Of a stretch of DNA of 64,000 nt, positions 8,925 to 19,608 are shown one piece after another. A model generated the notes under the pieces. That model saw only the letters and a program-made list of their open reading frames with translations. It ran no database searches and was not told where the DNA came from. Source of the stretch: Minwuia sp048007105 (GTDB lineage Bacteria; Pseudomonadota; Alphaproteobacteria; Minwuiales; Minwuiaceae); contig NZ_CP180352.1 of NCBI RefSeq assembly GCF_048007105.1, positions 3,286,001 through 3,350,000 on the forward strand, written 5' to 3'. How positions within the stretch are numbered: position 1 is the first letter of the stretch; each line of letters starts with the position of its first letter. The position numbers and the translations under genes are program-made.

Positions 8925-9446
8925 TTGAAAGCCGTCCCGCGCCCCGCACAAGACACTGCCCGTATCGAGATCCGCAAGGCGCCGTCCGGCTTCGACCGCT
9001 GGCCGGAGGTCCACGGCCTTCTGATGACGTCCTTCGCCTACATGCAGGGGCGCATCGACCCACCCTCCTCGATGAACCGCCTGACCCTTTCCGGCCTGAT
9101 CGCCAAGTCGGAAGTCGAGACCGCATTGCTCGCCTGGCGTGGCGAGGACCTCGTCGGCTGCGCCTTCTGCGACGCGCGGGCGGACTGCCTCTATGTCGGC
9201 AAGGTCGCCGTCTCGGACAGCGCCCGCGGTGCCGGCATTGCCCGCGCCCTGATGACGCATGCCGAGGATCTGGCGCGGGATCGCGGTCTGCCCTTCCTTG
9301 AACTGCAGACCCGCGTCGAACTGGTGGAGAACCATGAGACCTTCCGCCGCCTCGGGTTCGTGAAAACCGGCGAGGACGCGCATGAAGGCTATGACCGGCC
9401 GACAAGCATCCGCATGCGGAAGCCGGTTCAGCCGCGGGCGAAATAG
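8925..9446 (+). CDS. GNAT family N-acetyltransferase
   Basis: Acetyl-CoA-dependent acyltransferase of 173 residues, substrate unknown. The coenzyme-A binding motif A is VAVSDSARGAGIARALM (about 105–121, R/Q-x-x-G-x-G/A pattern), with the C-terminal FRRLGFVKTGED typical of GNAT proteins. The first base gives a TTG start preceded by AGAGG with good spacing; the reading frame offers no nearby ATG before motif-bearing sequence, so TTG is the best choice though a start further in is possible. It is divergent from the SCO1-like gene across about 70 bases, and its last 19 bases overlap the convergent aminotransferase gene. Confidence 0.8.
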   Translation: MKAVPRPAQDTARIEIRKAPSGFDRWPEVHGLLMTSFAYMQGRIDPPSSMNRLTLSGLIAKSEVETALLAWRGEDLVGCAFCDARADCLYVGKVAVSDSARGAGIARALMTHAEDLARDRGLPFLELQTRVELVENHETFRRLGFVKTGEDAHEGYDRPTSIRMRKPVQPRAK

Positions 9447-10597
9447 GCCTTCAGCTTGGCCACCGCCTCATCCAGCAGTTCATCCTGTTTGGAAAAGCAG
9501 AAGCGTACGAAATTCGACGGCGCGTCGGCGGAGGCATAGAAGGCGCTGACGGGCACAGCCGTGACGCCCGCCTCCAGTGTGATATGGCGGCAGAAGTCGA
9601 CGTCGTTGCCGTTGAAACCCAACGGGCGGATATCGGCGTTCAGGAAATAGGTCCCCTCGCAGACGGCCGGCTCGAAGCCCGCCTCGATCAGCCCGTCGCG
9701 GATCCGGTCGCGCTTCGACTGCATCCCCGAGGAGAGCGTTCCGAAGTAGAAGTCGTCCTTCATCAGGCCGAAGGCGACGGCCCGCTGCAGGTTGGGCGCC
9801 GTGGTGAAGGTCAGGAACTGGTGCGCCTTGGCGACGCGCTGCAGCAGTTCCGCATCCCCGGTCATGTAGCCAACCTTCCAGCCGGTCAGCGAGAAGGTCT
9901 TGCCTGCGGAGCCGATCTTGATGGCGCGGTCACGCATTCCCGGCAGGGAAATCAGCGGGATGTGGTCCCTGTCGTCGAAGACGATATGCTCGTAGACCTC
10001 GTCGCAGATGGCGACCACGTCATGCTCGATCACCAGATCGGCGAGCAGCTGCAGCTCCTCGCGGCTGAAACGCTTGCCGGCCGGGTTTAGCGGGTTGTTG
10101 AGCAGGACCAGCTTGGTCTTCGGTCCGAAGGCCGAACGCAGCGCCTCTTCCGGAACCCTCCAGTCGGGCGGCGAGAGACGGACGAGCTTCGGGATACCGC
10201 CGGCGCGGCGGATCATCGGCAGGTAGCTGTCGTAAAGAGGCTCGAAACAGACGACCTCGTCGCCCGGCTCGATCAGCCCCAGGAAACACGCCGCCAGCGA
10301 CTCCGTCGCGCCCGAAGTCACGATGGTTTCCGTCTGCCAGTCGACGTCGAGGTCGTAGAAGCGCTTGCCATGCGCCGCCAGCGCCTGCCGCAGTTCCGGC
10401 ACGCCCATCATCGGCGGGTACTGGTTCGGCCGATCCTCCAGCGCTTCGGCCGCAACGGCGCGGACATCGGCGGGTCCGTTGTCATCGGGAAAGCCCTGGC
10501 CGAGATTGATCGAACCGTGCTCGATGGCGAGACGGCTCATCACTTCGAACACGGTGACGCCGTATTCGGCGAGAATGCTGTTGCCCTGGATTGTCAT
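9428..10597 (-). CDS. Class I/II PLP-dependent aminotransferase
   Basis: Pyridoxal-phosphate enzyme of 389 residues, fold type I. The PLP-lysine is K233 in SAGKTFSLTGWKVGY, and other class marks are GQGFPD near 34, NPLNPAGKRF and the C-terminal Arg region FVRFCFSKQDE. The pattern resembles the methionine/kynurenine aminotransferase group (YbdL-like) more than aspartate aminotransferases. The next gene on this strand upstream is the coiled-coil protein, whose stop is 18 bases before this ATG, so they may share a transcript by position. Substrate assignment is an inference from overall resemblance only. Confidence 0.85.
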   Translation of the reverse strand: MTIQGNSILAEYGVTVFEVMSRLAIEHGSINLGQGFPDDNGPADVRAVAAEALEDRPNQYPPMMGVPELRQALAAHGKRFYDLDVDWQTETIVTSGATESLAACFLGLIEPGDEVVCFEPLYDSYLPMIRRAGGIPKLVRLSPPDWRVPEEALRSAFGPKTKLVLLNNPLNPAGKRFSREELQLLADLVIEHDVVAICDEVYEHIVFDDRDHIPLISLPGMRDRAIKIGSAGKTFSLTGWKVGYMTGDAELLQRVAKAHQFLTFTTAPNLQRAVAFGLMKDDFYFGTLSSGMQSKRDRIRDGLIEAGFEPAVCEGTYFLNADIRPLGFNGNDVDFCRHITLEAGVTAVPVSAFYASADAPSNFVRFCFSKQDELLDEAVAKLKAYFARG

Positions 10598-10615
10598 GTC
10601 CGCTTCTGGCGTTGC

Positions 10616-13600
10616 CTATCCCTTGAGCGGCGCGCGTTCGAGCGCGTCCGTGAGCGCCATGTACAGCTTTCCGACATCCGCACTCAAGAAAAGACCTGTC
10701 AGAATGTCCTTGTTGTCGGTCTCTGCCGCGGCCAGCAGGATCGCATCGAACTCGCTGAGATAGACATCGACCTGATGACGGAAGTCGGTGTTGGCCTCGT
10801 AGGCGGCCTGAATCCGCTTCCGGTTCTTGCGATCGACGAGCCGCCGGGCGAACAGACCCCGCTCGCCCCGGAGATAGCGCTTCATCTCGGCTTCCGGGAC
10901 ATTGCGGTCCAGGATCCGGTGCAGGTCCAGCGAGAGATCGCTCAGCCCTTCGGTCACATAGGCCGCCGAGGTCAGGAACCGTTTCTGACGCCCGGTCCGC
11001 GCATCTTCCTCGAGGCGGCGCGCGGCCTCGGCTGCTGCGGCGGCGGACTTCTCGATGCGGGCCGCATTCTCTTCGAGCGTTCGCGACGCCATGCCGACCT
11101 GCATCGTGGCCGCCTTGGCGGCGCTGGCCAGGGCTGTCGCCTGATCGGCCAATGCCTTGCGCCCGGCGGCGCCGGCGACTCCGCTTCCTCCGTAGCGGCG
11201 CGGAAGGCCTTCCGCTGCTCATCCAGGGCCGTAGTGGCGTCGGCCGAGAGCCGGGTCAGTTCCTCGCTGCTGTCGCGGGCTGCCCCGACTCCGTCGGCGA
11301 CACGCGCGCTGGCCGCGGACATGGCGGACTGCAACGCCTCGGATGCGCCGTTGAGATCGGACAGCCGGTCATTGAAGTCCGCCGACATCCCCTGCAACCG
11401 TTCGAAGGCCGCCGCCATCGAAGCCTGGAAGCTCTCGGCATCCTGCGTTGCGGTATCCTGAACGCTGGCCAGACGCGCCTGCTCGCGTCCGATCGCCTCG
11501 CCCAGACGCCCGGCCGCGGCGTCGGCGGCCACCTCGGCCGCTTCCAGCGCCCGGTAGCGTTCGGCCAGCACGTCGTTGACGCTCCGCCCGTTGCGGTCGA
11601 GCGCCTCCAGCAACTGCTGCCCCTGGGCCAGCCGGTTGTCCAGCGATTGTCCGCTCTTCTCGAGGGAGGCCGCTGCCGCATTCTCGGCGCTGACGAAAGC
11701 CGAGAGACGCGCCCGCGCCTCCTCCAGTCCCGCATCGAGACGCGACAGGCCGCTCGACAGGGCTTCCGTCAGTTGCTGGTTCTCGTTGGCGAAACCTGTC
11801 CGTTCGTCCGTGAGGCGCTCCATCGACCGTATGGTCTGCCGCTCGATCCCTTCCAGCATCTCGGAGAGCGAGCGTCCGCTCTCGCTGAGCGCATCTGCCG
11901 AAGCCTGCAGTCTCCCCGTGCGGGGAATGGCTTCTTCGAGGGCCTGCACGGCTTCCTGCATCGCAGCGACTGCGGCCCGCGACGCCGCCGCGCCGGTCTC
12001 CGCCGATTGCCGGACTCCGTCGGCATTCTCCCGGAAGGCCGTGGCGGCGGCGCGGTCCTGTTCGCCGAGTTCCCGCATCCGGGCGGCGATCCGTTCGGCC
12101 CGTTCCTGCACGGCCTCCTCGCTCTCGGCGGTCTGGGCAGTCAGTCCGCGGGCGCGAAGCTCCAGTTCGTCGGCGGCGCCGCTCAACCGGCCGGCGCTCT
12201 CGCTGCCGGCCTCGCCAAGATCGCGGACACGGGCCGCGAGCATCTCGGCCGTCTCGCCGACATGCTCGCGCATCCGCTCCGCTTCACCCATCAGCCCGCC
12301 GGCGCTGACGATCAGCGTGTCCGCGGTGATCTGCGCCAGACCGGTCGCCTCGGTCACCCGCCGCGACATGCCGGAAAGCGTCTCGGCGAGTTGCCGGTCG
12401 GCGTTGCCGGCCTGCGCGCCGACATCGTCGATCAGACGGCCGATCCGCTGCCCGTGTTCGACCAGCGAACCGGCGGCTTCCGTCAGGGATTCAACCAGGT
12501 TCCCCGCCTGCACATCGACATCGCCGCCGCGCCGTTCCAGCAGCGTCACCGCTTCCGATGCCGCCGCCGCCAGGCCGGAGACTTCGGTGCCAAGCACGCC
12601 GGACGCGGTCCGGATATCGGTCACGACGGCAGAAAGGCGGATCTGACCCGACTCAGCCGCATCGGCGGCGCTTCGGGACGCCGCTCCGACATTGACCACC
12701 TGCTCCTCGAGCAGGGAGACCTGACCGGCAAGGTGCTCGGCGCCAGCCCTCGTCTCCGCCGTCAGTGCGGACATGCGCATTTCCAGTTCGGCCATCGCGC
12801 CGTCCAGACGGCCACCGGCCTCGTTGCCGGCAGCGACCAGCCGTTCACCCTGCACCGAGAGTCCGTCAGCAGCCTGCCGAGCAGCCTCGGTGGCTTCCGA
12901 GAGGCGGCCGGCCACATTGGCGAGACCCGCCGTCGTATCGCCGTCCAGTTGCGTCGAAAGCGCCTGCAACCGGTTGCCCAGCACTTCGAACCGTTCGACA
13001 TCCCGGACCCAATCCTGCCGCAACTCGGCGACGCGGTCCTCGATACCGACGATATTCTCCAGCGCAGCGGATTCCGTTTCCGAAAGCCGCGACAGGGTCG
13101 TCTCTCCACGTTCGCCAAGCTGCTCCACCAGAGCGGAAAGGGTCCTGGCCCGGGCCGCCATGTCCCCGGCCAGCCCGTCGCCGCACTCGGACAGGCGCTG
13201 CAGCGACTCGTCGGCCGTGTCGCCGATACTGGCCAGCAATCCGCGAACCCGCTCCTCGATCGTTCTGAGACGGCCGGCTGTGCCTTCGGCGGACTCGTCC
13301 ATGTCGCTGTTCAGGAGCGTCAGTTCGGCGATGCTGTTAGACAGCCGCTCGACCGAAGCCCGGCTACGGACCTCGCTTTCCTCACCCTGGCTGGAGACAA
13401 GCGCAATCTTGCGGTTCAGTTCGTCGGTGGCGGCCCGCAGTGACTCCATAACGCCGCCGAGACGTTCGCCCGACCGCTCCGCTGTCGCACCGGCGTGGGA
13501 GGCGATTTCGCGAATCCGCTCTTCCAGATCGCTGATCGCCTCCTGCGCCAGACCGCTCATCTGGCTCAGCGCGGCGCTCGTCTCGTCCCGAGCGCGGCCG

Positions 13601-14913
13601 GCGTTTTCCAGGCTCTGTTCGATCTGGCGGGCGCCGGCCTTCAGAGATACGCCGGCTTCCAGCATGGACGCCGTCGCGGCCTCGGCGCGATCAACGGTCT
13701 CCGAAATCGCCTCCCGTGATCCCTCTGTCGCCGCCTCGATCTGCTGGACCGCTTCGGCCAGACGGCTGACCGACTCCCCAAGCGCTTCGTCGGTCTCACC
13801 TGCGCTGACGTTCAGCGTGTCGAGCGATGCGGCCATCGCCGACAACCGCTGATCCAGCCGCTGTGCCGCGGTTTCGGACGACCGCGCAGCCCCGGCAGCC
13901 AGCTCACGCATCCGCTCCAGGCTGCGCGCCATCTCTTCCTGGCTGCCCGACAGCATTTCGCGCACCTCGGCTGAGGCCGCCCGGATCTGGCCTGCCGCCT
14001 TGTCGACGCCCCCGCCCGTCTGGACAGCCTGATCATTGGCGCGCACCAGTTCCTGCGAAAGGGCCTCGACCCGCGACTTCAGCTCGCGCGATGCGCCGTC
14101 GAGACGACGAACGGTCTGTTCGCTTTCCTCGCGCAGGCGCGCCATGGGCTGGTCGACCGCGGCACCGATCTCGTTCGCCCGGCGGGAGACGAGTTCGACA
14201 GTCTCTGACGCCGCGCGCGCCTTGGCCTCGAGCGACACGGCAATTTCCTCGGCGCGACGCGACGCGCTCTCGACCGCTTCGGTCAATCCACTGGCCTCGC
14301 CGCGGGCCAGCGTCCGGGTCTGTTCGCCCAGGCGGCCAAGCTCGTCGAGCAGTTCCCGCTGCCGTTCGCTCGCGCCCTGAATCAGGTTACCGATCTCGTC
14401 GGAGCGGCGGCGGGACTCTCCGCTCACTTCGCTCAGGCGTTCCGAGCCCTTCTCGATCCGATTGCCCAGTTCCTCGGTCCGCGCAAGGGCGTTCGAGAGT
14501 TCAGCTTCGAGCGTCTGGCTCATCCGCCGCAGCGCCGCGGCGCTGGCATTGAGCCGGGCTTCCGCTTCGTCGTTGGGACCGCTGACGTCCGAGAGCACCT
14601 GAAGCAGCGCCGCCCGGCTCTCGCGCACATCGGCACCGCGCCAGTAGACCAGCGCCGCCAGCCAGGCGACGCCCGGCGGCAGGAAGATGGCAAGGACGGT
14701 CAGTGCAACCTCATGGGGCAACATGACTGCGAGCGATCCGATCCCCGCATACCAGGCGAGATACCCGAGAGACAGAACGATCCAGAACAGGCTGAACACA
14801 AGCGCCACCGCGCCGGCGGCCTTGCGGAGCTGGGCCGTGCGATGTGCGGTTTCCGTCGCAATGTCGCTCCGTTCAGCACGCTCGGACGGTTCGCCGGTCC
14901 ATTTCAGCAGCAT
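10616..14913 (-). CDS. Giant membrane-anchored coiled-coil protein (~1430 aa), interrupted by a −1 frameshift
   Basis: No function recognised. Two hydrophobic helices near the N-terminus (about residues 33–58 and 64–90, ending VAWLAALVYWRG) are followed by more than 1100 residues of nearly continuous predicted coiled coil, very rich in Ala, Glu, Arg and Ser with recurring A–A–E–R type heptads, then a compact C-terminal domain of ~150 residues (KRFLTSAAYVTEGLSDLSLD … LSADVGKLYMALTDALE). The start at 14913 follows the kinase stop by one base; an ATG at 14934 is an alternative. One base is missing near 11173–11180: the long part breaks at EEAES and the final part resumes at KALADQATALASAAK. The layout (two TM helices plus a very long coiled coil) is reminiscent of the alphaproteobacterial polarity protein TipN, but that is only an architectural comparison. 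Confidence 0.75.
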
Positions 14914-14914
14914 C

Positions 14915-17525
14915 TCAGGCGTCCCCCTGATCATCCAGTTCAGCGGTCAGTTGCCGGCGCACGGCATCCGATTCCGCCTTCAACCTGTCGAATAGCACGT
15001 CCAGCGGCACGTCAGGGTCGCGGTTCTCCGGCGAAAAGCCTGCCGCCGCCTCGGCCAGTGCGGCGCAACCCATGTTGAGCGCCGCCCCCCTGATGGAATG
15101 GGCACGGGCCCGCCAGCCATCCTCGTCGCCCCTCTCGATGGCGTCGCGCATGTCGCCGATCCATCCAACGAGCTCTTCGCGCAGGCTGTTGGCCAGATCG
15201 CGCGCCGTATCGGCGCCAATGCGTTCAGTCAAAGGCCCCAGAACTGCTGCGGATGCCGCAACCGGAGCTTCCGCCGGCGCCATCGCAAGCTGTTCCAGGG
15301 CGCGCACCAACTTCTCCGCCTCCAGCGGTTTGCCCAGATAGGCGTTCATGCCGGCATCGAGACAACGCTGAACGAAGGCGTCGCCTGGATGGGCGGTCAT
15401 CGCGACGATGGGAATCCTTGCTGCCGAGCCAGGCATCAGACGGATGGCACGGGTCGCTGCGAGCCCGTCCATCTCCGGCATCTCCACATCCATCAGCACC
15501 AGATCGTAGGGCAGCGCCCGAAGCGCCTGCAGCGCCTCCCGGCCGCTGCCCACCGCCACAGCCTCATGCCCGGCGATCTCGACTATGGAAACGGCCAGCT
15601 TCTGGTTCACCGGCACGTCATCGACGACCAGCACCCGCAGCCGGCCGCCTGTCTTCCCGGCCGCAGACGGTGCCTGGTCCGGCATGGTCGGATCCGCCTC
15701 GATGCCGGCCAGCGCCCGGTAGAAGACCATGCGGCGCAGCGGCAGCAGCAACTGCCGGTCGAAACGCTCGTTCGTCTCATCCTGCACCGAACGCATGGCG
15801 CCGACCGGCACCGCGAGCAGCCGGCGATCCACATGACGGCTCGCGTCCGCAAGCGCCCCGAAGAGATCCGGCGGGCTGTTCGTCAGCCGCCAGTCCTGCA
15901 GCACCACAACGGGCCCCTCGGCGCTCTCGGCAAGCCGGGTGATCTCCGCCGGTTCGCGCAAGCGCAAGGCTGTACCGCCCCAGTCCCGGACATAACGCTC
16001 GGCGACATCGGCCAGGGCCGGCTGCGCCGTGGCGATGATCACCGTGCAGCCGTCGAGCGGATCGATGCGCCGGAACTGTCTGGAAGCGCGCACCGGCAGG
16101 TCGACGATGAAGCGCGAGCCCTCCCCGACCCGGCTCTCGACATTGATCTCGCCGCCCATGGCCTCGGTAAGCCGGCGGGAGATGGCCAGACCCAGCCCCG
16201 TGCCGCCATAGCGCCGGGAGATACCGCCGGCCTGGCTGAACGGCCGGAACAGCCGAGGCAGTGTACTGGCGTCGATCCCGATGCCGCTGTCGGCCACCTC
16301 GATCCTGAGGACCGAGCGGCTGTGCGGCGCCAGGGTCACTGTCAGTTCAACCGAGCCCTCCTCGGTGAACTTGATCGCATTGGCGAGCAGATTGAGCAGG
16401 ATCTGCCGGAGACGGCCGGCATCTGCGGTCATGATGTCGGGCACGTCCGGCGCAATGTAGCAGGTGAGTTCCACCCCTTTGGACTGCGCCCGTTCGGCCA
16501 TCAGCCCGATCGCGCCCTCCACGGTCTGGCTGATATCGAAGGCGCTATCGTCGAGATCGATGCGGCCGGATTCCAGCTTGGTCAGATCTAGGATGTCGTT
16601 GATCAGGTTCAGCAGCGCATCCGCGGACTCCTTGACGATCTCGCCATAGGAACGCTGCTGCGCACTGAGCGGCGTGCCGAGCATCAGGTTGGTCATGCCG
16701 ATGATCCCGTTCATCGGCGTCCTGAGCTCATGGCTGATCGTGGCGAGGAACTCCGACTTGGTCCGGTCCCCGACCTCGGCCGCCTGACGCGCCGTCTCCG
16801 CTGCGCGATGAGCGGCTTCCAGACGCTCGATCAGGTCGGTGTTCTCGAAGCGGAGGGCGAAGGATTCGCTGAACCGCCTGTGCAGGATTCGGAGCCATCC
16901 GAAGAGTCCCAGCAGGCCGGCCGGCACCGATGCCCGCCGTCATCAGTCCCAGCCGGTCGCCGGACAGGGCGAACTGCGCGATCAGCGGCAGCGCCGTCGG
17001 GATGGCCAGCGCCATGAAGGCCGGCGGATAGAGTGCGCGGTGCATGATCGCCGCGAACAGCGAACCGATGGTCAGCAGGGCCAGGAAAGCCTGATGCGCA
17101 TACGACGACGGATCGAAATAGCCGGCCAGGGCCGGACCCCACACCAGTCCGACCAGAGCCGACAGCATGGCATAGCGAAGGCCCCATGCCTCGACGTCGC
17201 GCGGTGCGAGGTCCGCGGTCTCGAAGGCGCGGCGGAAGCGCATGCCCAGCCCGACGAAGGCAATGGTGCCGACGATCAGCAGGATGGTCGGCCAGAGCGG
17301 CGCGCGGTCGACGAAGACCATCACAAGCACCGCCGCCAGCACGAACGGGCTGGTCCGGAGTTGGCCCGATTCCCGGATCATTTCCGAGATCATTTCGGCG
17401 CGAATCCGGGTGTTCCGGTCGAGCGACGGCGAATCGGAATGTCCATCAGCGTCTCTCCGCGGCGCGACGTCGACGCTGTCGAAGACCGGTTCCCGGCGGT
17501 TTCCCGGCGCGTCGACGGTACTCAT
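14915..17525 (-). CDS. Hybrid sensor histidine kinase with receiver and HPt domains, interrupted by a +1 frameshift
   Basis: About 869 residues after repair. Layout: cytoplasmic N-terminus, five to six transmembrane helices (about 60–200), HisKA (FLATISHELRTPMNGIIGM, His near 260), HATPase (NAIKF, DSGIGID, GGTGLGLAISRRL), a degenerate receiver without the acidic pocket, a good receiver (VLVVDDVPVNQK, phospho-Asp in LVLMDVEMPEMDG near 676) and a C-terminal HPt domain (RAHSIRGAALNMG, His near 810). It should therefore run an internal His-Asp-His relay. The frame breaks near 16920 inside GGCCGGCCGG: the membrane part reads to TAGIGAG and continues at LLGLFGWLRILHRRF one frame over, a one-base insertion. 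The coiled-coil gene starts one base after the stop, so they are probably co-translated and functionally linked. Confidence 0.87.
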
Positions 17526-17632
17526 GGCGCGCGGCACCCTCCCGAAGTGTGACCTGCCCCTTTTCCCCGACCTTCAGACTGTCACGACTGGCGGCCTGCG
17601 GCAATGCAATGCGGCCCGGTGCGAGGCGGCGG

Positions 17633-18377
17633 TCACCAGGCCGTGTAGCCGCCGTCGACCACCATTTCGGAGCCGGTCACGAACCGGCTTTCCTCGGAAG
17701 CCAGATACACGACCGCATTGGCGATATCGTCCGGCTGCCCGAGATGACCGACAGGATGCCGGCTGGCAATGAGCTTCAGCAGTTCGTCGGAATTGGCACG
17801 GCGACGTACGCCCTCGATCACCATGGGCGTCTCGATGTAGCCTGGATGGATCGAGTTGACGCGGATGCCGACACCGGTCTGCGCCGACTTCGACGGCCGC
17901 ATGCTTGGAAAACAGCCGGACAGCGCCCTTCGACGCGCCATAGGCGCTGGTTCCGATATTGCCCACGATCCCGAGAATGGACGAGATGTTGATCACCGAA
18001 CCGCCCGGCTTCATGCGCCGGAAAGCCAGCCGTGTGCCGAGAAACACCGCATCCATGTTTACCGCCTGGACGCGCCGCCATTCCTCGAGGCTGGTGTCGG
18101 TCAGCGGCTGGTTCACGCCGATGCCGGCATTGTTGACGACGACGTCGAAGGCCCCGGCCGCGTCGGCGATTTCCTCCCAGCGGTCCTCGTCGCAGACATC
18201 CTGCTGAAAGGCGCGGGCCGCGTCGCCGATCTGCGCCGCCAGATCTTCCGGCGTCCCAAGATCGGTCAGGATCAGCTTCGCGCCCTCTTCGGCGCACCGA
18301 AGCGCCGAGGCCTTACCCAGCCCCGACGCCGCCCCCGTGATCCAGACCGTCTTGCCGGCGAGACGCCCGCCGCTCAC
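17633..18377 (-). CDS. Short-chain dehydrogenase/reductase (SDR), interrupted by a +1 frameshift
   Basis: NAD(P)-dependent oxidoreductase of about 247 residues after repair. It starts with GTG at 18377, overlapping the CoA-transferase stop as GTGA, which signals translational coupling. Classical SDR marks are TGAASGLG (cofactor loop), NNAG, the catalytic Ser in SVINISSILG, Tyr-x-x-x-Lys in SAYGASKGA, and the C-terminal GSEMVVDGGYTAW. The frame breaks near 17884: the N-terminal part ends at KHAAVEV and the remainder resumes at QTGVGIRVNSIHPGYIETP; removing one base from CTGCGC(C)GAC restores KHAAVEVAQTGVGIRVN. It probably acts on a hydroxyacyl or keto compound linked to the partner CoA-transferase, but substrate is unknown. 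Confidence 0.85.
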
Positions 18378-19528
18378 AGCACCGCGCCGGACGACTTCAG
18401 GCTGTCGATCTCCGACTTTTCGAAGCCCCAGTCGGACAGCGCTTCGGCCGTGTCCTGCCCGGGATTCGGCGCCACCGTCGGCTTGCCATTCGGCGTGCGC
18501 GAGAAGCGCGGCGCCGCGTTCGGTTGGGTCACGCCATCGATGTCCACGAAGGTGTCGCGGGCGACGTTGTGCGCGTGCTTCGGCGCCTCGTCCATGTCCA
18601 GGATCGGCGCAAAGCATACATCGCTGCCTTCCATGATCTCGGTCCACTCGTCCCGGGTCTTCCGGCGGATCACGGCGGCCAGCTTCTCCTTGTATTCCGG
18701 CCACTTCTCCGGATTGAGCTGCTCGGGCATGTCGTCGGGCGACATGCCGGCCTTCTCGATCAGTTCGGCGTAGAACTTCTTCTCGATCGAACCGATAGAG
18801 ACATACTTGCCGTCGCTGGTCTCGTAGACGCTGTAGAAATGCGCGCCGCCGTCCAGGAAGTTGGAGCCGCGCTTCTGCACGATCCGCCCGGCGGCCTTCA
18901 TGCCATAGATGGCCGTCATCAGGTTGGACGCGCCGTCGATCATCGCCGCATCCACGACCTGGCCCTTGCCGGAGGTCTGCGCCTCGATGTAGGCAGCCAG
19001 GCAACCGAAGGCGAGGTAGAGCGCACCGCCACCGAAGTCGCCGACAAGATTCAGCGGCGGAACCGGCGCACGGCCCTTCTCGCCGATGGCGTGCAGCGCG
19101 CCGGTCAGCGCGATGTAGTTCATGTCATGCCCTGCGGCATGGGCGATCGGGCCGTCCTGGCCCCAGCCCGTCACGCGGCCGTAGACCAGCTTCGGATTGC
19201 GCTTCCAGCAGTCGTCCGGGCCGAGACCGAGACGCTCGGTCACGCCGGGGCGCATGCCCTCGATCAGGATATCGGCACCCTCGACCAGCTTAAGCACGGT
19301 CTCGACGCCTTCCTTCATCTTCAGATTGGCGGCGACCGACCGCTTGGAGCGGTTCAGCAGGTCCCACTTGTTGGATCCCCGGTCGATGCCGAGATCGGCC
19401 GCCGTCTGCCGGTCGATCCGGACGACATCGGCGCCCAGATCGCCGAAAAGCATGCCGCACATGGGCCCCGGGCCAATGCCCGCAAGCTCGACGACCTTCA
19501 CACCGCTCAATGGTCCCTGACCACGCAT
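18374..19528 (-). CDS. Family III CoA-transferase, alpha-methylacyl-CoA racemase-like
   Basis: Protein of 384 residues in the CaiB/BaiF superfamily. The N-terminus MRGQGPLSGVKVVELAGIGP and the central AGHDMNYIALTGALHAIG match the racemase branch, where His in GHDMNY and a later Asp (GDFGGGALYLAFG) interconvert 2R/2S methyl-branched acyl-CoAs. CoA-transferases of the same family carry a catalytic Asp in a different setting, so racemase is favoured but not proven. The ATG is preceded by a good AGGGGAGG ribosome site. It is coupled by a GTGA overlap to the SDR gene, consistent with a small branched-chain acyl-CoA catabolic pair. Confidence 0.85.
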   Translation of the reverse strand: MRGQGPLSGVKVVELAGIGPGPMCGMLFGDLGADVVRIDRQTAADLGIDRGSNKWDLLNRSKRSVAANLKMKEGVETVLKLVEGADILIEGMRPGVTERLGLGPDDCWKRNPKLVYGRVTGWGQDGPIAHAAGHDMNYIALTGALHAIGEKGRAPVPPLNLVGDFGGGALYLAFGCLAAYIEAQTSGKGQVVDAAMIDGASNLMTAIYGMKAAGRIVQKRGSNFLDGGAHFYSVYETSDGKYVSIGSIEKKFYAELIEKAGMSPDDMPEQLNPEKWPEYKEKLAAVIRRKTRDEWTEIMEGSDVCFAPILDMDEAPKHAHNVARDTFVDIDGVTQPNAAPRFSRTPNGKPTVAPNPGQDTAEALSDWGFEKSEIDSLKSSGAVL

Positions 19529-19608
19529 TTTCCGCTCCTCCCCTGCGAAATCGAGTTCGCGAGAGATTGGCGGATTATGCGTGGTGGCTCAAGAACGCTG
19601 GACGCAGA

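Noticed and set aside
11152..13443. 763-residue plus-strand frame opposite the coiled-coil gene
   Set aside because: Antisense shadow created by biased codons of the repetitive coiled coil; composition is Arg/Pro/Gly noise.
17574..19004. 476-residue minus-strand frame as one protein
   Set aside because: Its first part is the wrong frame of the CoA-transferase gene and its last part is past the SDR frameshift. Only the middle is real.
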